A stretch of 64,000 nt of DNA, from assembly GCA_963576475.1 (NCBI GenBank), contig OY754964.1, positions 8,161,986-8,225,985 on the forward strand, given 5' to 3'. A program made the translations under genes and the position numbers. Positions 33,846 through 45,164 of this stretch are shown piece by piece. Numbering within the stretch: position 1 is the first letter of the stretch; each line of letters starts with the position of its first letter. A model generated the notes under the pieces. It searched no databases, was not told the DNA's origin, and saw nothing but the letters and a program-made list of their open reading frames with translations. The stretch is from Molanna angustata. Taxonomy: Eukaryota; Arthropoda; Insecta; Trichoptera; Molannidae.

Positions 33846-35197
33846 TAAATTAGGTAGGGATAGTTATAACAATTATATATTAAACTTATTCTCTGTAATT
33901 TTTAACTTAGTGTTGCTTGTGTACAATTTACAATTAACTATTACCTACCGTTATTTCAACAAAAATCAAGAAGAAATTTCACTGTTTTATTATAAATTGT
34001 ATATCAGAAGCATACATTTTTGATTTATCACGATGAATAAGGAGATATTCTTACTTTGTTTTTTGTAAAAATAATCTTTATTCGTACACTCGTATAAACG
34101 GGTTTTAAATAAGTAATGTTTTATAAGTCCAGACGTACACCGATTACGAGGCGAAATGGATAAATTAATTGTTTTATTACTGATGCTTTTATAGAGGCAT
34201 CTGATTTTATTGATTTGTTTATTTTGGTTTTTTAAATTCAGAGTTGTATATATATCAACCTGTAATTGAATTGTAAATAAACACAAAGTGAGTTAAATTA
34301 CTATAAAAAGTATATCAAAATTTAAAAGAACACATTATATATCATGTACAATGATTATACAATTTTTAATTTTATCACTACATTGGGTCTGATTCTGAAA
34401 ACGCACTAAAATTTTAATGAAATGTCATTCGTTTGTTGTATTTTTTGGCTTTTTATTTATTTATTTATTTTGGATATCCAACAGTACAGTAGAATATATT
34501 AACATAGTATGATATTAAGAACAACGGAAAAAACAGTAAATGATAGACTACGATATTTAATAACAGGACATCATATCAAGTGATTTATAAAGTTTTATAT
34601 AAAATTTTTAACAAATGAGATAAACAAAATAATTGAATCATACCTGAAACATACAAGGAACAGTACAAAGAAGATTATATTCTAGAATCATGACATGGGA
34701 TTCTAACGTACTTAAGGATTAACAAAAAAGGTGTTGCAACCATTATAGTGACACATACATATATGTATATACTAGAGAGTGGAATTTTGAGTTATATTAT
34801 TAGTGCAAAGTTGGCGCTTTATAGCAATTTTGAACGAGAGTAGAGATTGGGTATGAAAGAAGTCAAAGTTATTAAGCAGGTTATATACTCTTGTTATTAT
34901 ATACTCTTTGGTATGACACTGATATTTTGACGTTTATTTCGACTTCTATGACATCATAAACTGTCAATTTTAGTTTTCATTATTTGAAAACATGAAAATG
35001 TGTTCTACGTAATTTTAAAATTGTTTTCAATATTTCAAGATATAATTGAAGATCGTATTTTTGTTATATGACAAATATTTATTAAAAAAAATTGACTTCA
35101 AAATATAAAAAATAACCATAAAAATATAAAAAAACAAACTATATATGTAAAAAATGCAAAATATTTTTCTTTTTTACCAGACTTCCAAATACGGATG
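33846..35197. other. AT-rich stretch, no gene recognised
   Basis: 34450-34490 has a (TTTA)n run followed by ggatatccaacagtac, likely the tail of an old LINE. Otherwise there is no signal. Confidence 0.4.
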
Positions 35198-35585
35198 TTT
35201 TTTTTTTAACATTTCCACGTAGGGGATACCAGCTATTAGGATTTGGGTCCATTTAACTTTTCCGAAGAAGCGCACTACGTCGCGTTGGGAGGGGTTTGCA
35301 ATCTAGAAAATAGTTTATTAATTCGGATTTTAAAAAGACCCGGGTTGTACGAAGGTGGAAACACAGAATTCGGAAGATCGTTCCACAGTCGTGCTGCTGT
35401 ATTAATAAAGGAGTTCGAGAAGCGACTGGTTCGTATATGTTGAAGGTTTACTGTGAATGGGTGTTGTGATTGAGTAAAGCGAGTGACTCTGTTGCGAGTG
35501 AGTGGAGGAGGGACCAAAGATGCAAGTTCTTCTGAGCAATTCCCGTGGTAGTAGGTATCTATAGAATAAACTTAAAATACCGACT
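35198..35585 (-). pseudogene. Truncated copy of the Jockey-like LINE, 3' end only
   Basis: Matches 35967-36360 almost base for base, including the C-terminal codons read as LPNSVFPPSYNPGLFKIRIN, and ends in a short oligo-T (oligo-A on the element strand). Homology stops at 35585, so only about 0.37 kb of the 3' end inserted. Small indels disrupt the frame. Confidence 0.8.
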
Positions 35586-35966
35586 ACCGACGAGGTAGTT
35601 ATTATTTCCATGTGATTTTTTTTTGTTGTTGTTCTGTAATAACTATTTTCCATGTTGAACGATTCCGATGTTTCTTTTTTTTTTCATTATAAAGGTGGCA
35701 TCTTGCGATTGGTTTCATTTCAATTTGGTCAAAATCTGATCATGGGATACTTGACAAAATATTAAAAGCAGCGGAAGTAATTCTTTACCACATTGTCCGA
35801 TTTTAATGATTTAGTTTTATAAGGGAGTGCTTAGGAGTATTCATATTCATACAAATTCCGTCGAGGTCTGAGGATGGAACTATCGAAAAAAAATCATCAA
35901 ACTTTTCAATATGCAAAGCCATTTATTTATTGATATTATTTTTTATTAATTAATTAATTCATATTT
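35586..35966. other. Spacer between two LINE copies
   Basis: AT-rich, no gene recognised. It ends in a long T run that is the poly(A) of the full-length element. Confidence 0.45.
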
Positions 35967-38900
35967 TTTTTTTTTTTTTTTTTTAACATGTCTACGTAGG
36001 GGACGCCAGCTATTAGGATTTGGGTCCATTTTACTCTTCCGAAGAAGCGCACTACGTAGCGTTGGGAGGGGTTTGCAATCTAGAGAAGAGTTTATTAATT
36101 CGGATTTTAAAAAGACCCGGGTTGTACGAAGATGGAAACACAGAATTCGGAAGATCGTTCCACAGTCGGGCTGCTGTGTTAATAAAGGAGTTCGAGAAGC
36201 GACTTGTTCGTATATGTTGAAGGTCCACTGTGAATGGATGCTGCGATTGAGTGAAGCGAGTGACTCTGTTGCGAGTGGGTGGAGGAGGGACCAAAGATGC
36301 AAGTTCTTCTGAGCAATTCCCGTGGTAGTATCTATAGAATAAACTTAAAATACCGACTCTGCGTCTGTGTTCTAGTGATTGCAATCCATCAGTCAGTGAT
36401 GGATCATCAATCAGACGTATAGCACGCCTTTGGACAGCGTCGAGGGTATTCAGTAGGTATTGGGGGGCGCCACTCCAGAGGTGACTGCCATATTCAATAA
36501 TTGGGCGTATTTGCGCTTTGTAGAGTATACAGATCTGGGTCTTAGTAAAATATCTGCGCGCTCTATATAGTACGCTCAATTTTTTGGAGGCGAGTTTCAC
36601 CTTAGCTTCGATGGAGCCCTTGTAGTGTAATTGGTTCGTTATAGATACTCCAATCAGGTCGATAGAGCTGCTGTTAGGTAGGGTGCTTCCGTTGAAAGAC
36701 ACTTGCAATTCATTGGGGTTTCTCTTCGCAGAAATTAGACAGGCTTGGGTTTTTGAGACGTTAAATGAAACAAGATTACTTTCACCCCAGGTATTGATTG
36801 AGTGGAGGTAGCTATTTATTTTTTGATGAAGGTCTTTCCGGGCTTCTGATATTTCACTCTGTTTAGGAGGTTTGTCAAAAGAGAAATTGTCATGGACTGT
36901 GCTGTCATCAGCGTAACAGTGGATGGGGGCGCGTAAGAGCAAGTCATTGATATGTAGGAGGAATAGGGTTGGAGATAGAATGGACCCTTGAGGGACTCCC
37001 GCATTAATGGAATGGGGAGAAGAAGAGCAACCGTCCACTACAGTTATGACTTCGCGATCTTTTAAAAAATTCGCAATCCAAGTACACAGAGACTGGGGTA
37101 GTCCATAAGAAGGGAGTTTCATTAAGAGACCTCGGTGCCAAACCCGGTCGAAAGCTTTAGAGATGTCAAGGGCGACAGTTTGAGCTTCTCCAAAGCGTTC
37201 CATAACTCGACCCCAAACGGATGTCACATACGCGAGTAGATCGCCACAAGATCGATTTCCACGAAATCCATATTGGCGGTCGCTTAAAATTTTGTTTGCT
37301 TCGAGGTATGTGATCAACTTGGTGTTTAGTACCCTTTCCATTATTTTGGAGAGTACAGAAGTAATAGCGATGGGTCGGTAGTTAGATGGGTTGGAGCGAT
37401 CACCTTTTTTGGGAATTGGGTGGATGACCGCTTTTTTCCAGTCACATGGGACAATACCAGTTTTAAACGAGAGTTTGAAGAGTTTAGTGAGAACTGGGGC
37501 TAGTTCGGCGGAGCATTTTTTTAACACAAGAACGGGAATTCCATCTGGTCCATTAGCTTTGTTAACATCCAACCCTCGGATGGCGAGTAAAACCTCAGAG
37601 AAGTTAATCCTTACTTCGTTCATTTTAAAACCACAATGTGGAACTGGTTGAGGAGTTTTTCCTCCGTCGTCAAGGGTTGAGTTATCTGCAAATAATTTAC
37701 CGAGAAGATTAGCTTTGTCGGTGGCAGAGTTAGCAATGGATCCGTCATGGTTCGTTAAAGGTGGAAATGAAGATGTGCAAAAGTTCTGACCTATGGAGGT
37801 TGACAATGACCAGAATCTTCGGCTACCGTTAGGGCATGAGGAGAGTTTTTGACTTATATGTTGGTCATGGAGTTTTTTAGCCTGATTAATGGTTTTTTTA
37901 CAATCCTTTGTCATCTTGTTGTATGCTTTCTTGTTTGACGGGGATTGAAGTTTTTGAAATGTTTTGAAAGCCAGATTTTTACGCGTGACTGCTTCTCGGC
38001 ATTTGGAATCAAACCAAGGTTTTGTGCCTGGTCCGCAGGTTTTGAGGGAGGAGGGAATATAGCCATCCATAGCAGAAGTGATGACATCCCCTACCTCACG
38101 CGCACAGATAGAAGGGTCTTTGGTTCTAAAACAGACTTCATTCCAAGGAAAGTCGCGAAAGTGTATTCGCAGTGCATTCCAATCTGCTGACTTGTATTGC
38201 CAAATTTTCCTTTTAGGTTTTTCGGGTGGAAGGTCCGGGATGAAGTGGATGGCCGTTTGCACAAGGCAATGGTCTGAAGAGCCCAGTGGGGCTGTGACTT
38301 TCAGTGTGTATCCCGTTGGCGAGGTAGTCATAAAAAGATCAAGCAGATTGGAACGATGCCCAGAGACATCAGGGATGCGAGTTGGCTCTTGAACAAGTTG
38401 CTCCAGGTTATGACACAAAGCAAAGGATTCCGTCATGCGGCCAGCCGAATCGGTAGTTCCCGATTTCAGCCAATCGGAGTGATGGACATTGAAATCGCCG
38501 AGAACCGCAAATTCTGCCGACGGGTAGCGAAACAGAAGACTGTCAATGGTTTCTCCTAAGTATTTGAAAAGCTCGGAAGAATCATAATCACTCATATTTG
38601 GAGATCGGTAGATACAAGCATAAATTTTTATGAATTTGTTAGATTTTAAACGGACCCACATAACATTGAAGGCGGGGTTCTCGAACTCCTTCAATCTGAC
38701 ACAGTTGATGTCTTCGCGGCTGTAGAGGCACAAGCCTCCTTTGGGCACAAACATGCTTTCGAGTATGTACCCTGGGCAGTTGAGGTAACTTGTGTCGAGT
38801 GGATCTTGAATTTGTGTTTCCGTGAGAAAGAGCAGGTGTGGTTTTTGAGATTGCAAGTGATGGTGAACAGAATTTAAATTACTGTGGATACCTCTGATGT

Positions 38901-39542
38901 TAGCGAAGTCTACCAACAGTTCACAAATGGTGCGAGGGTATGCAGTCTTGGTTGTCGCTGTAAAAACATTATTATTGGGTTTATCTGTCATGAAGGTTTT
39001 GTGGGGGGGGGGGTGGCATTGTGAAACGAGGAGATCAGAAGCCCTTTTCAAGGACATTTGTTCCGGCAGCTGCGCTGCTAGGTTGAAGAAGGGAGGATAT
39101 GGCCGTGGAGGACGCCTGGTGCCCCCCGCATACAACTGCTGGGACCTCGTCCGGTCACGATCCGGCACAACAATTGCAGCGAGATTATGCGCCGACTGAT
39201 AGGGCAGCCAACCCGTAGTCGTTAGCTTAGGTCGGGCCCCTGTACTATTCGGCGGCCGGCCAGCGACGAACCGTTTCACACAGATCTCCCTCGGCTCACA
39301 CCTCCAACCAGACCCGCCGCGCAGCGGCCGGGATGACATCATCAAGATAGGCCGCCGATCAACTCCAACACAAGTGCCCGCCTGGGCACCAAAGCAAAGA
39401 ACCCCGAACATGGCGAGCCATTTTAGGGGACCATAAATGCAGTGGCTTGGTAAACCAGTATAGTATACTGACCCCAGGTCGAAGGCAGGGTTTACTTTCC
39501 AATCCCAGAGGATGGGTTGGGGGGGAGCAAACTCACCTTCTC
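35967..39542 (-). mobile_element. Near full-length Jockey-like LINE
   Basis: The element ends in about 20 T on the plus strand (poly(A) in element sense) at 35967. Its 5' end is near 39542. A possible short duplication catattt is seen at both borders (about 35961 and 39544). It contains one continuous coding frame and a GC-rich 5' part with many CpG that looks like an internal promoter/UTR. The poly(A) tail favours the Jockey group over CR1. Confidence 0.75.
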
Positions 39543-39546
39543 CCAT
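36052..39546 (-). CDS. Jockey-like LINE polyprotein: endonuclease and reverse transcriptase, unbroken
   Basis: 1164 codons without a stop. Residues 1 to about 163 look like translated 5' UTR (Arg/Pro-rich), and the Met at about 164 (MSLKRASDLL) is a plausible start. The endonuclease spans about 212-440, with FANIRGIHSN at its start, LTETQ at 241-245, GDFNVHH at 350-356 and SSDH at 423-426. RT spans about 700-960, with NYRPIAITS, GFRGNRSCGDLL, ALDISKAFDRVWH, GVPQGSILSPTLF and catalytic YADD at 878-881. A C-terminal ARLWNDLP block resembles Jockey/CR1 tails. The endonuclease nicks DNA and RT primes cDNA there. A separate gag-like first ORF is not seen. The unbroken frame suggests recent or possible activity. 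Confidence 0.85.
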   Translation of the reverse strand: MGEGEFAPPQPILWDWKVNPAFDLGSVYYTGLPSHCIYGPLKWLAMFGVLCFGAQAGTCVGVDRRPILMMSSRPLRGGSGWRCEPREICVKRFVAGRPPNSTGARPKLTTTGWLPYQSAHNLAAIVVPDRDRTRSQQLYAGGTRRPPRPYPPFFNLAAQLPEQMSLKRASDLLVSQCHPPPHKTFMTDKPNNNVFTATTKTAYPRTICELLVDFANIRGIHSNLNSVHHHLQSQKPHLLFLTETQIQDPLDTSYLNCPGYILESMFVPKGGLCLYSREDINCVRLKEFENPAFNVMWVRLKSNKFIKIYACIYRSPNMSDYDSSELFKYLGETIDSLLFRYPSAEFAVLGDFNVHHSDWLKSGTTDSAGRMTESFALCHNLEQLVQEPTRIPDVSGHRSNLLDLFMTTSPTGYTLKVTAPLGSSDHCLVQTAIHFIPDLPPEKPKRKIWQYKSADWNALRIHFRDFPWNEVCFRTKDPSICAREVGDVITSAMDGYIPSSLKTCGPGTKPWFDSKCREAVTRKNLAFKTFQKLQSPSNKKAYNKMTKDCKKTINQAKKLHDQHISQKLSSCPNGSRRFWSLSTSIGQNFCTSSFPPLTNHDGSIANSATDKANLLGKLFADNSTLDDGGKTPQPVPHCGFKMNEVRINFSEVLLAIRGLDVNKANGPDGIPVLVLKKCSAELAPVLTKLFKLSFKTGIVPCDWKKAVIHPIPKKGDRSNPSNYRPIAITSVLSKIMERVLNTKLITYLEANKILSDRQYGFRGNRSCGDLLAYVTSVWGRVMERFGEAQTVALDISKAFDRVWHRGLLMKLPSYGLPQSLCTWIANFLKDREVITVVDGCSSSPHSINAGVPQGSILSPTLFLLHINDLLLRAPIHCYADDSTVHDNFSFDKPPKQSEISEARKDLHQKINSYLHSINTWGESNLVSFNVSKTQACLISAKRNPNELQVSFNGSTLPNSSSIDLIGVSITNQLHYKGSIEAKVKLASKKLSVLYRARRYFTKTQICILYKAQIRPIIEYGSHLWSGAPQYLLNTLDAVQRRAIRLIDDPSLTDGLQSLEHRRRVGILSLFYRYYHGNCSEELASLVPPPPTRNRVTRFTQSQHPFTVDLQHIRTSRFSNSFINTAARLWNDLPNSVFPSSYNPGLFKIRINKLFSRLQTPPNAT

Positions 39547-41307
39547 ATTTATTCTTCGTGTATAATATGTAAGTGCACAAAGACAGTTTTATAACCATAA
39601 GGTAATTCCTTAACCCGAGCAAATCTGGTACATTTTTATTTAAATAAAAAGCAAAGAGCAAAAGAGAAATAATTATAATGAGGCAGGATTAATCAAATAG
39701 TACCTACTCCATAAATTCATAATATGAAGTATTAATCCATTCATTCATACCGTCGAGACATATTCCACAATGTGAGGTAACCAGCAACATGTGTGTATTA
39801 ATTTATGAAAATCTCATCTGGAATCCACGATATAGTATTTATATTAACAGTATATAGTATTATAGTATTTTTGAAACATATGAAGTACAAATTTGGTAAT
39901 AACTACAAACATGAATTGCAGACTTAACAGACAAGACGAAGGACCTCAGACTTAATGTACCTTTATGACATAATAAACTTCAATATTGACTGTACAGACC
40001 TTCTGAAAATTATTAACATCAACATACCAAACAGACGAACAAGACACACCTCAACGTTCTCTTCAGACAAAAAAAAAACACTAATGCCGCTCAGAATTCG
40101 CCATTGTACCGATGCCTTACCACGTATAATAATTTGAAAAAGATCAGGTCCGTGGACATATTCTGTATGTCTTTTCAGGATTCTTTTCAGGAACCACGTT
40201 AGATAGGAATAATTATTTTATTTGTTACCAGCAGTGAGTACATGCACCATGAAATCAATGGTGGGCTGATTAAGTTACAATTACTTATGTTACTATTTTT
40301 ACTATATTTGTTTAAAAAAATATTATTGTACGTTGCCCATTTTTTCAAATAAAAAAAAAAAAGAACGATACATGCGTGTATCCCCATACACCAGTCTCGT
40401 CTCATCTTGCAAAAAGGCATTGCATTCTGAATGGGCGGTGAACCTTATTGCTGAATTATATGTTATTTTTCCATAATATGAACTGTGTCGTGTGTTTTTT
40501 TTCTATTTAAATGGCAATAAATTATGATAGTTTTGCAATGGGTACCTACAGAATTATGATTGGCCTATTTCGTTGTGTCGGCCATGACTCTTTCCATTGA
40601 TTAACGACGTGTAGGTATTGGATCGAAATGCAAATTATTACAAAATAAAATGTCATCTTAAAAATAATGTCTCATTTTGACGTCCCATTGGCACTGGCAC
40701 TGGCACGAGCGTGCAATATCAACGGATGTATGTAAAATGGATTACACACTAATTTTTATGTAGGTAGGTACAATCAGGGTTGCCACTTTTAACATTGAAA
40801 TAATGTATTATTTATAAATTATACATACAATTTAACAGAACACAGAAAATACGCACAGTAAGCGTATTGGGAGAAAAATATGTAGATACCTACATAAAAA
40901 TAGCCTTAAAAATATGATTACAAAAAAAATAAAAAGGCGTTGATATGAAAAAATAGTTATTCGTAAACTATTCACAATAGAAATCAAGTAAAAAAATAAA
41001 GCGACATAATATTTCTCATTGAAAGAATTAATTAGTTAAAATTTATTTTCACTATTCATCCATTGCATACGAATCAGAAACAAATTTTTCACAAAAAAAA
41101 ACTTAATATTTTGTTCATAGTTGTATAAAGTGAGAATTAAGTATGGAATTGATTTTATAAAATAAAAAAGAAATCAAAATTATTATATTTCTCTGTAAAT
41201 TATAGTATAAATCACATTTATTTATTTATTTATTCATTCATTAACAATTAAGATACATAAAATATTAACATTATAGTGTCCCCCGTTAGGTAGGCGAGTA
41301 CCTACCC
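39547..41307. other. Mostly AT-rich stretch with two family D fragments
   Basis: 39735-39830 (ccgtcgagacatattccaca, gtgaggtaaccagc) and 40360-40460 (cgatacatgcgtgtatcccc, gaatgggcggtgaacc) belong to dispersed family D. No coding gene was recognised. Confidence 0.45.
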
Positions 41308-41485
41308 GTGTTGGGGTCTATATTATATTATAATTTACAATATGTTATCATGTTACATTATATTATATTCCATCATATTATATTGCATAACATTATATTA
41401 CATCTTATCATATTGCATTATATCACACCATATTACATCGTATTCCAAAACATTATATTATATTACATTACTTTATATATTTTTC
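41308..41485. repeat. Degenerate ATATTACAT-type minisatellite
   Basis: About 170 bp of alternating attatattacat, catattgcattata and similar words, imperfect tandem copies with no fixed period. Confidence 0.6.
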
Positions 41486-41727
41486 TTCTTTTAAAATATT
41501 AATCATATGCATATAAATCATCACATTCATCATATTCTGATCTAAAAGATGCTTCACATGCATTGAGTATTTACATTTCAACATCATTTACTATATTTAG
41601 TTAGTTGGAGTTTTCAACTAGGTGCAAGGATGTGTTAAATATAATTAGTTTTATTTTACTTATTTTTATTTGATTGTTTATTAGAATCACATAAGAATAT
41701 AATTGTTACTTCAACATTGAAATTATA

Positions 41728-41880
41728 TGGGTGGTGTCAGAGCGGTTAGTACTCTGGGTTAGTAATCCAGTGGTCGCGAGTTCGTATCCTCCAACGACCT
41801 ATTTCATTCACCTATATATTTCGTTCACTAGCATTAATGCTTAGTTTAGGGAATGTATGAGGATGTTATAGTTAATGTTC
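41728..41880 (+). mobile_element. Family B SINE
   Basis: tRNA-like head with GGTGTCAGAGCGGTTAGTAC and GTCGCGAGTTCGTATCC, then the family body (gcttagtttagggaatgtat). It follows the copy at 14535 closely. Confidence 0.8.
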
Positions 41881-42038
41881 TTATAAAACAAATAAAATGT
41901 ATAAAATAGAACGATTATTTTATGTGAAAGTGACAACCTTGCTAAATCATTTTAGTACAGACGAGCCAACATGACATGCTCACCAGAATGATGAATCGGT
42001 TTATATCTGCCATTTATGAACAATCGGTGCGAGGCTGC

Positions 42039-42061
42039 GTAGGTTAGGTTAGGTTAGGTTA
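42039..42061. repeat. Short TTAGG telomere-like repeat
   Basis: About four perfect TTAGG units (taggttaggttaggttaggt). This is the ancestral insect telomere motif, here interstitial. Confidence 0.75.
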
Positions 42062-42287
42062 TATACTCCTATACATTATAATAATACGTACATATTCCCA
42101 AGGTGGAAAGCAATCTAGTGACATTTCATATCTTTACCATTCATATTCAGGCCCCCAACAGATGATGAACTACCAAATGAATTGTACCTACATACATACA
42201 TAACATAATATTTATGTTATTTAAATACTAACATTGCAATGGAGAAATTCAGTTGCAAACTAGAACAAAACGATATTTTTTTAATAC

Positions 42288-42385
42288 AATCGGTCTATGT
42301 AATATGTCTATACATATCGGACTATGGAAATTTCTATGCATATCGGACAATGGAATATGTATATGCATATCGGACTATGGAATAA
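42288..42385. repeat. ~30-bp minisatellite, about three copies
   Basis: Units share catatcggactatgga with small changes, starting near 42306, 42333 and 42362. Confidence 0.65.
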
Positions 42386-42775
42386 ATAAAGATAGCTTAT
42401 AAACCTTAACCCCCTATTTTGAAATCAACAACAGTTCAATCAACAGTTTATAAAAAAAATAAAGAAGTTTTTTCAACATTTCTCATACAATTTTTGACAT
42501 TAAGCAAAAATTACCCTAAATTTAATATTATAATTATCCTCTTTTACATTTTTTTTAAATTACTCCATAATTATATGTCTTTAAAAATAAATCGTATATG
42601 TGATTTTAGAGCGCGTAAAATCAAAGGGAATGACAGATAAAACTTTTTTCATTTCAAATTAGGTTTATTCTTAAAATTAAAAAAAACCAAATTCTTCATT
42701 TCCTATAATTTAAATTACGTATTAACCCTTATTAACTCACCAAAAAGTTGCTGTCGCTTCTAACTCGTGACTGAA

Positions 42776-42952
42776 ATAATAAACACTTTTTTGCACCCTA
42801 GGTGAGTTTATTGCCAATTGGCAATTTCTTCCGAATAACCAGTGTTTTCAGCCCAGAGAAGCAATATTTGCGAGAGAAATGAATTTAAATAAATTTCTCT
42901 CCTCCACGGGGATCTAACCCAGGGTGTCCGCAATGAAGTCAAACGGCGAATT
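42776..42952 (-). mobile_element. Family A SINE
   Basis: On the minus strand a degraded head (GGGTTAGATCCCC at the B-box place) is followed by aatttatttaaattcatttc, attgcttctctgggctgaaa and the family tail. Confidence 0.75.
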
Positions 42953-42981
42953 AGACTTTTTTAACATAATAATATATATTA

Positions 42982-43357
42982 CCCCCTATTCAGTAACTAT
43001 TGTAACTAAAATAGGAACGTTCTAAAATTGTAGATTTTTAGATTTACGGTTTATTTCAGCGTTATAAAATATCAAATTGGACTAAATGGAATAGAAACAT
43101 ACCTATATTGGCCGGAACGTTCTTAAAAAGTTACTGAATTAACTATTTTGAATAATTATGAAAATTTCATTATTTTCATTATTATTCAAAATACGTCTGA
43201 TTCAGTAACTTTTTAAGAACGTTCCGGCCAATATTAGGTAAGTTCCTATTCCATTTAGTCCAAGTTTGTATTTTATAACGCTGAAATAAACCGTAAATCT
43301 AAAATCTACAATTTTAGAACGTTCCTATTTTAGTAACAATAGTTACTGAATAGGAGG
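42982..43357. mobile_element. Palindromic MITE with TA borders
   Basis: Left arm CCCCCTATTCAGTAACTATT and right arm AATAGTTACTGAATAGGAGG are inverted copies. The match continues inward through gttttagattt-like and cgttccggccaatatt blocks to a centre near 43165. TA stands outside each end. The 376 bp has no coding capacity and would fold into one long hairpin. Confidence 0.8.
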
Positions 43358-43359
43358 TA

Positions 43360-45164
43360 ATATCATGTATTCAGTCTCTAAATTTAGTTAAATGCCCTCT
43401 AGATTTAGCTAGATGTTTCATCGTCTCAATTTATAGTTCATTTTGATCAAATATGTACCTACATTCTAAGTCAACGGCTGCTATATAGCGGTAAGTATAT
43501 AAAATGGCATAATATGTGTTTTGATTTAATTTATTGTAAATTTTAAGGAGACATCGTGTTTATGCTATTTGCAAAACATACAAGATCTACTACGCATTAT
43601 ATTGGATGAAATAATGTTTTTAAATAACTGTAAACAATTATTATATTCACATGTTTCTAGATCACCGAAATTGTGAAATACGAATATAGGAATATGGGGT
43701 AAATTGATAATATTTCTTTAATTCTTTCATTTCTTGTTATGCTATTTTCATTGATTAAATTGTTTAGTGTTTATTTTATTCAAAAACATATTTTAATAGA
43801 ATAAAACTTTGTATGTAATTAATATTTTTAAAAACAATATTTTCTGCAAAATATGGTATCTATTCATATTTTTTTTCTGAAAGATCTTTTGCTTTTTCTA
43901 TTATTATTTCCCGAGAAAATATTTTAAAATTGCTTCATTTCTTTATAAGGCCCTTGAATACCCTGGACACAAATATGCACACGAAATTATCTCATAATGT
44001 ATAAAACACCAAAAATTTTTGTATTTAAAGAATCTGAGTTATACAATATTTTTTTGTGAATAGTTTGTTTTTTTACTAATAGTTTGTATAAATACTTGTT
44101 AATGTGGTATATAGTGAGCCTAGAGATGTGATGTATATAATTATTGTTGCAGTTATCGTCACAGGTACCCAACTGTACTTAACTGTAGCTTAGTATATAT
44201 ATAGCTCTATAGCTCTGGATTCATTGTGTATGTTGTTTTTTTTTTGTATTTTATTAATTTATGTTTCATTTTCTTATGGTTTATTATTTTTATATAAACC
44301 ATATATTTTATGGTTTATATTTTTTTATTTTTGCTATACTTTTATGTTATGTTATATACTATTTTTTTATTAATGTTTTATTATAAGTACCTACTATCTT
44401 TACTATTTATGTAAAATTATCGACCCTCAATACAGGCCAGCCCTAGTGAGGTCGATTATTGTATAATATTATCGTTGTGATATGTAAATGTAAAGATATA
44501 TTAAATAAATAAATAAATAAAGGTAAAATTTAGAGGTTTTTTTAAATTGCAAGAATAGTAATTAAAATAGTAAAAAAATCAGCAGGGAGATTTTCATGTT
44601 TTCTTTCGATTAAAGACTACCTTGTAGTTTTTTAGTTACTTTCAATAAAAATATAAAAAAAGTGTTGGATATAGATAGAAGGGAATATCACATCTCTATA
44701 ATGTTGGTTTAAAACACCATTTACAAACACGGTTTCATTATTTTATGCACACGGCGCGTATATTTGAGTTGATCGTTATAAAATAACGTGAAATATGTAT
44801 ATTTCATCTTGTATCGAAATTATTAACTTCAACTGTCAGTGTGAGACGTACACAGCAAGACGAGCATAGAGGAGCGATTATGATGAATATCGATGTAGGT
44901 AGCAATACTTTTGGGAGATGAAAAGGTGTTGCCTCATTTACCGAACAAAGGGTTTTACTTAAACTAATTTTACAAGAAAAGTATCGAACAAATTCAAATA
45001 TCAAAAAGCTCACGCAATAGAATATAGATGTAAAAATAAACTGTTTTTTATTTCAATGACGTTTCTTTTGAGCGTACTTGGAAAAAGTTTCAAAATTAAC
45101 TATTAAGCTAGCATCTTAACCCCATACATTTGATGATAGGTATCATACATAACTAAAAAGGATA
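43360..45164. other. AT-rich stretch, no gene recognised
   Basis: 44400-44521 ends in (AAAT)n after attatcgaccctcaatacag and looks like a LINE 3' tail. Nothing else was recognised. Confidence 0.4.

Noticed and set aside
42039..42061. True telomere or chromosome end
   Set aside because: Only about four TTAGG units, surrounded by ordinary sequence.
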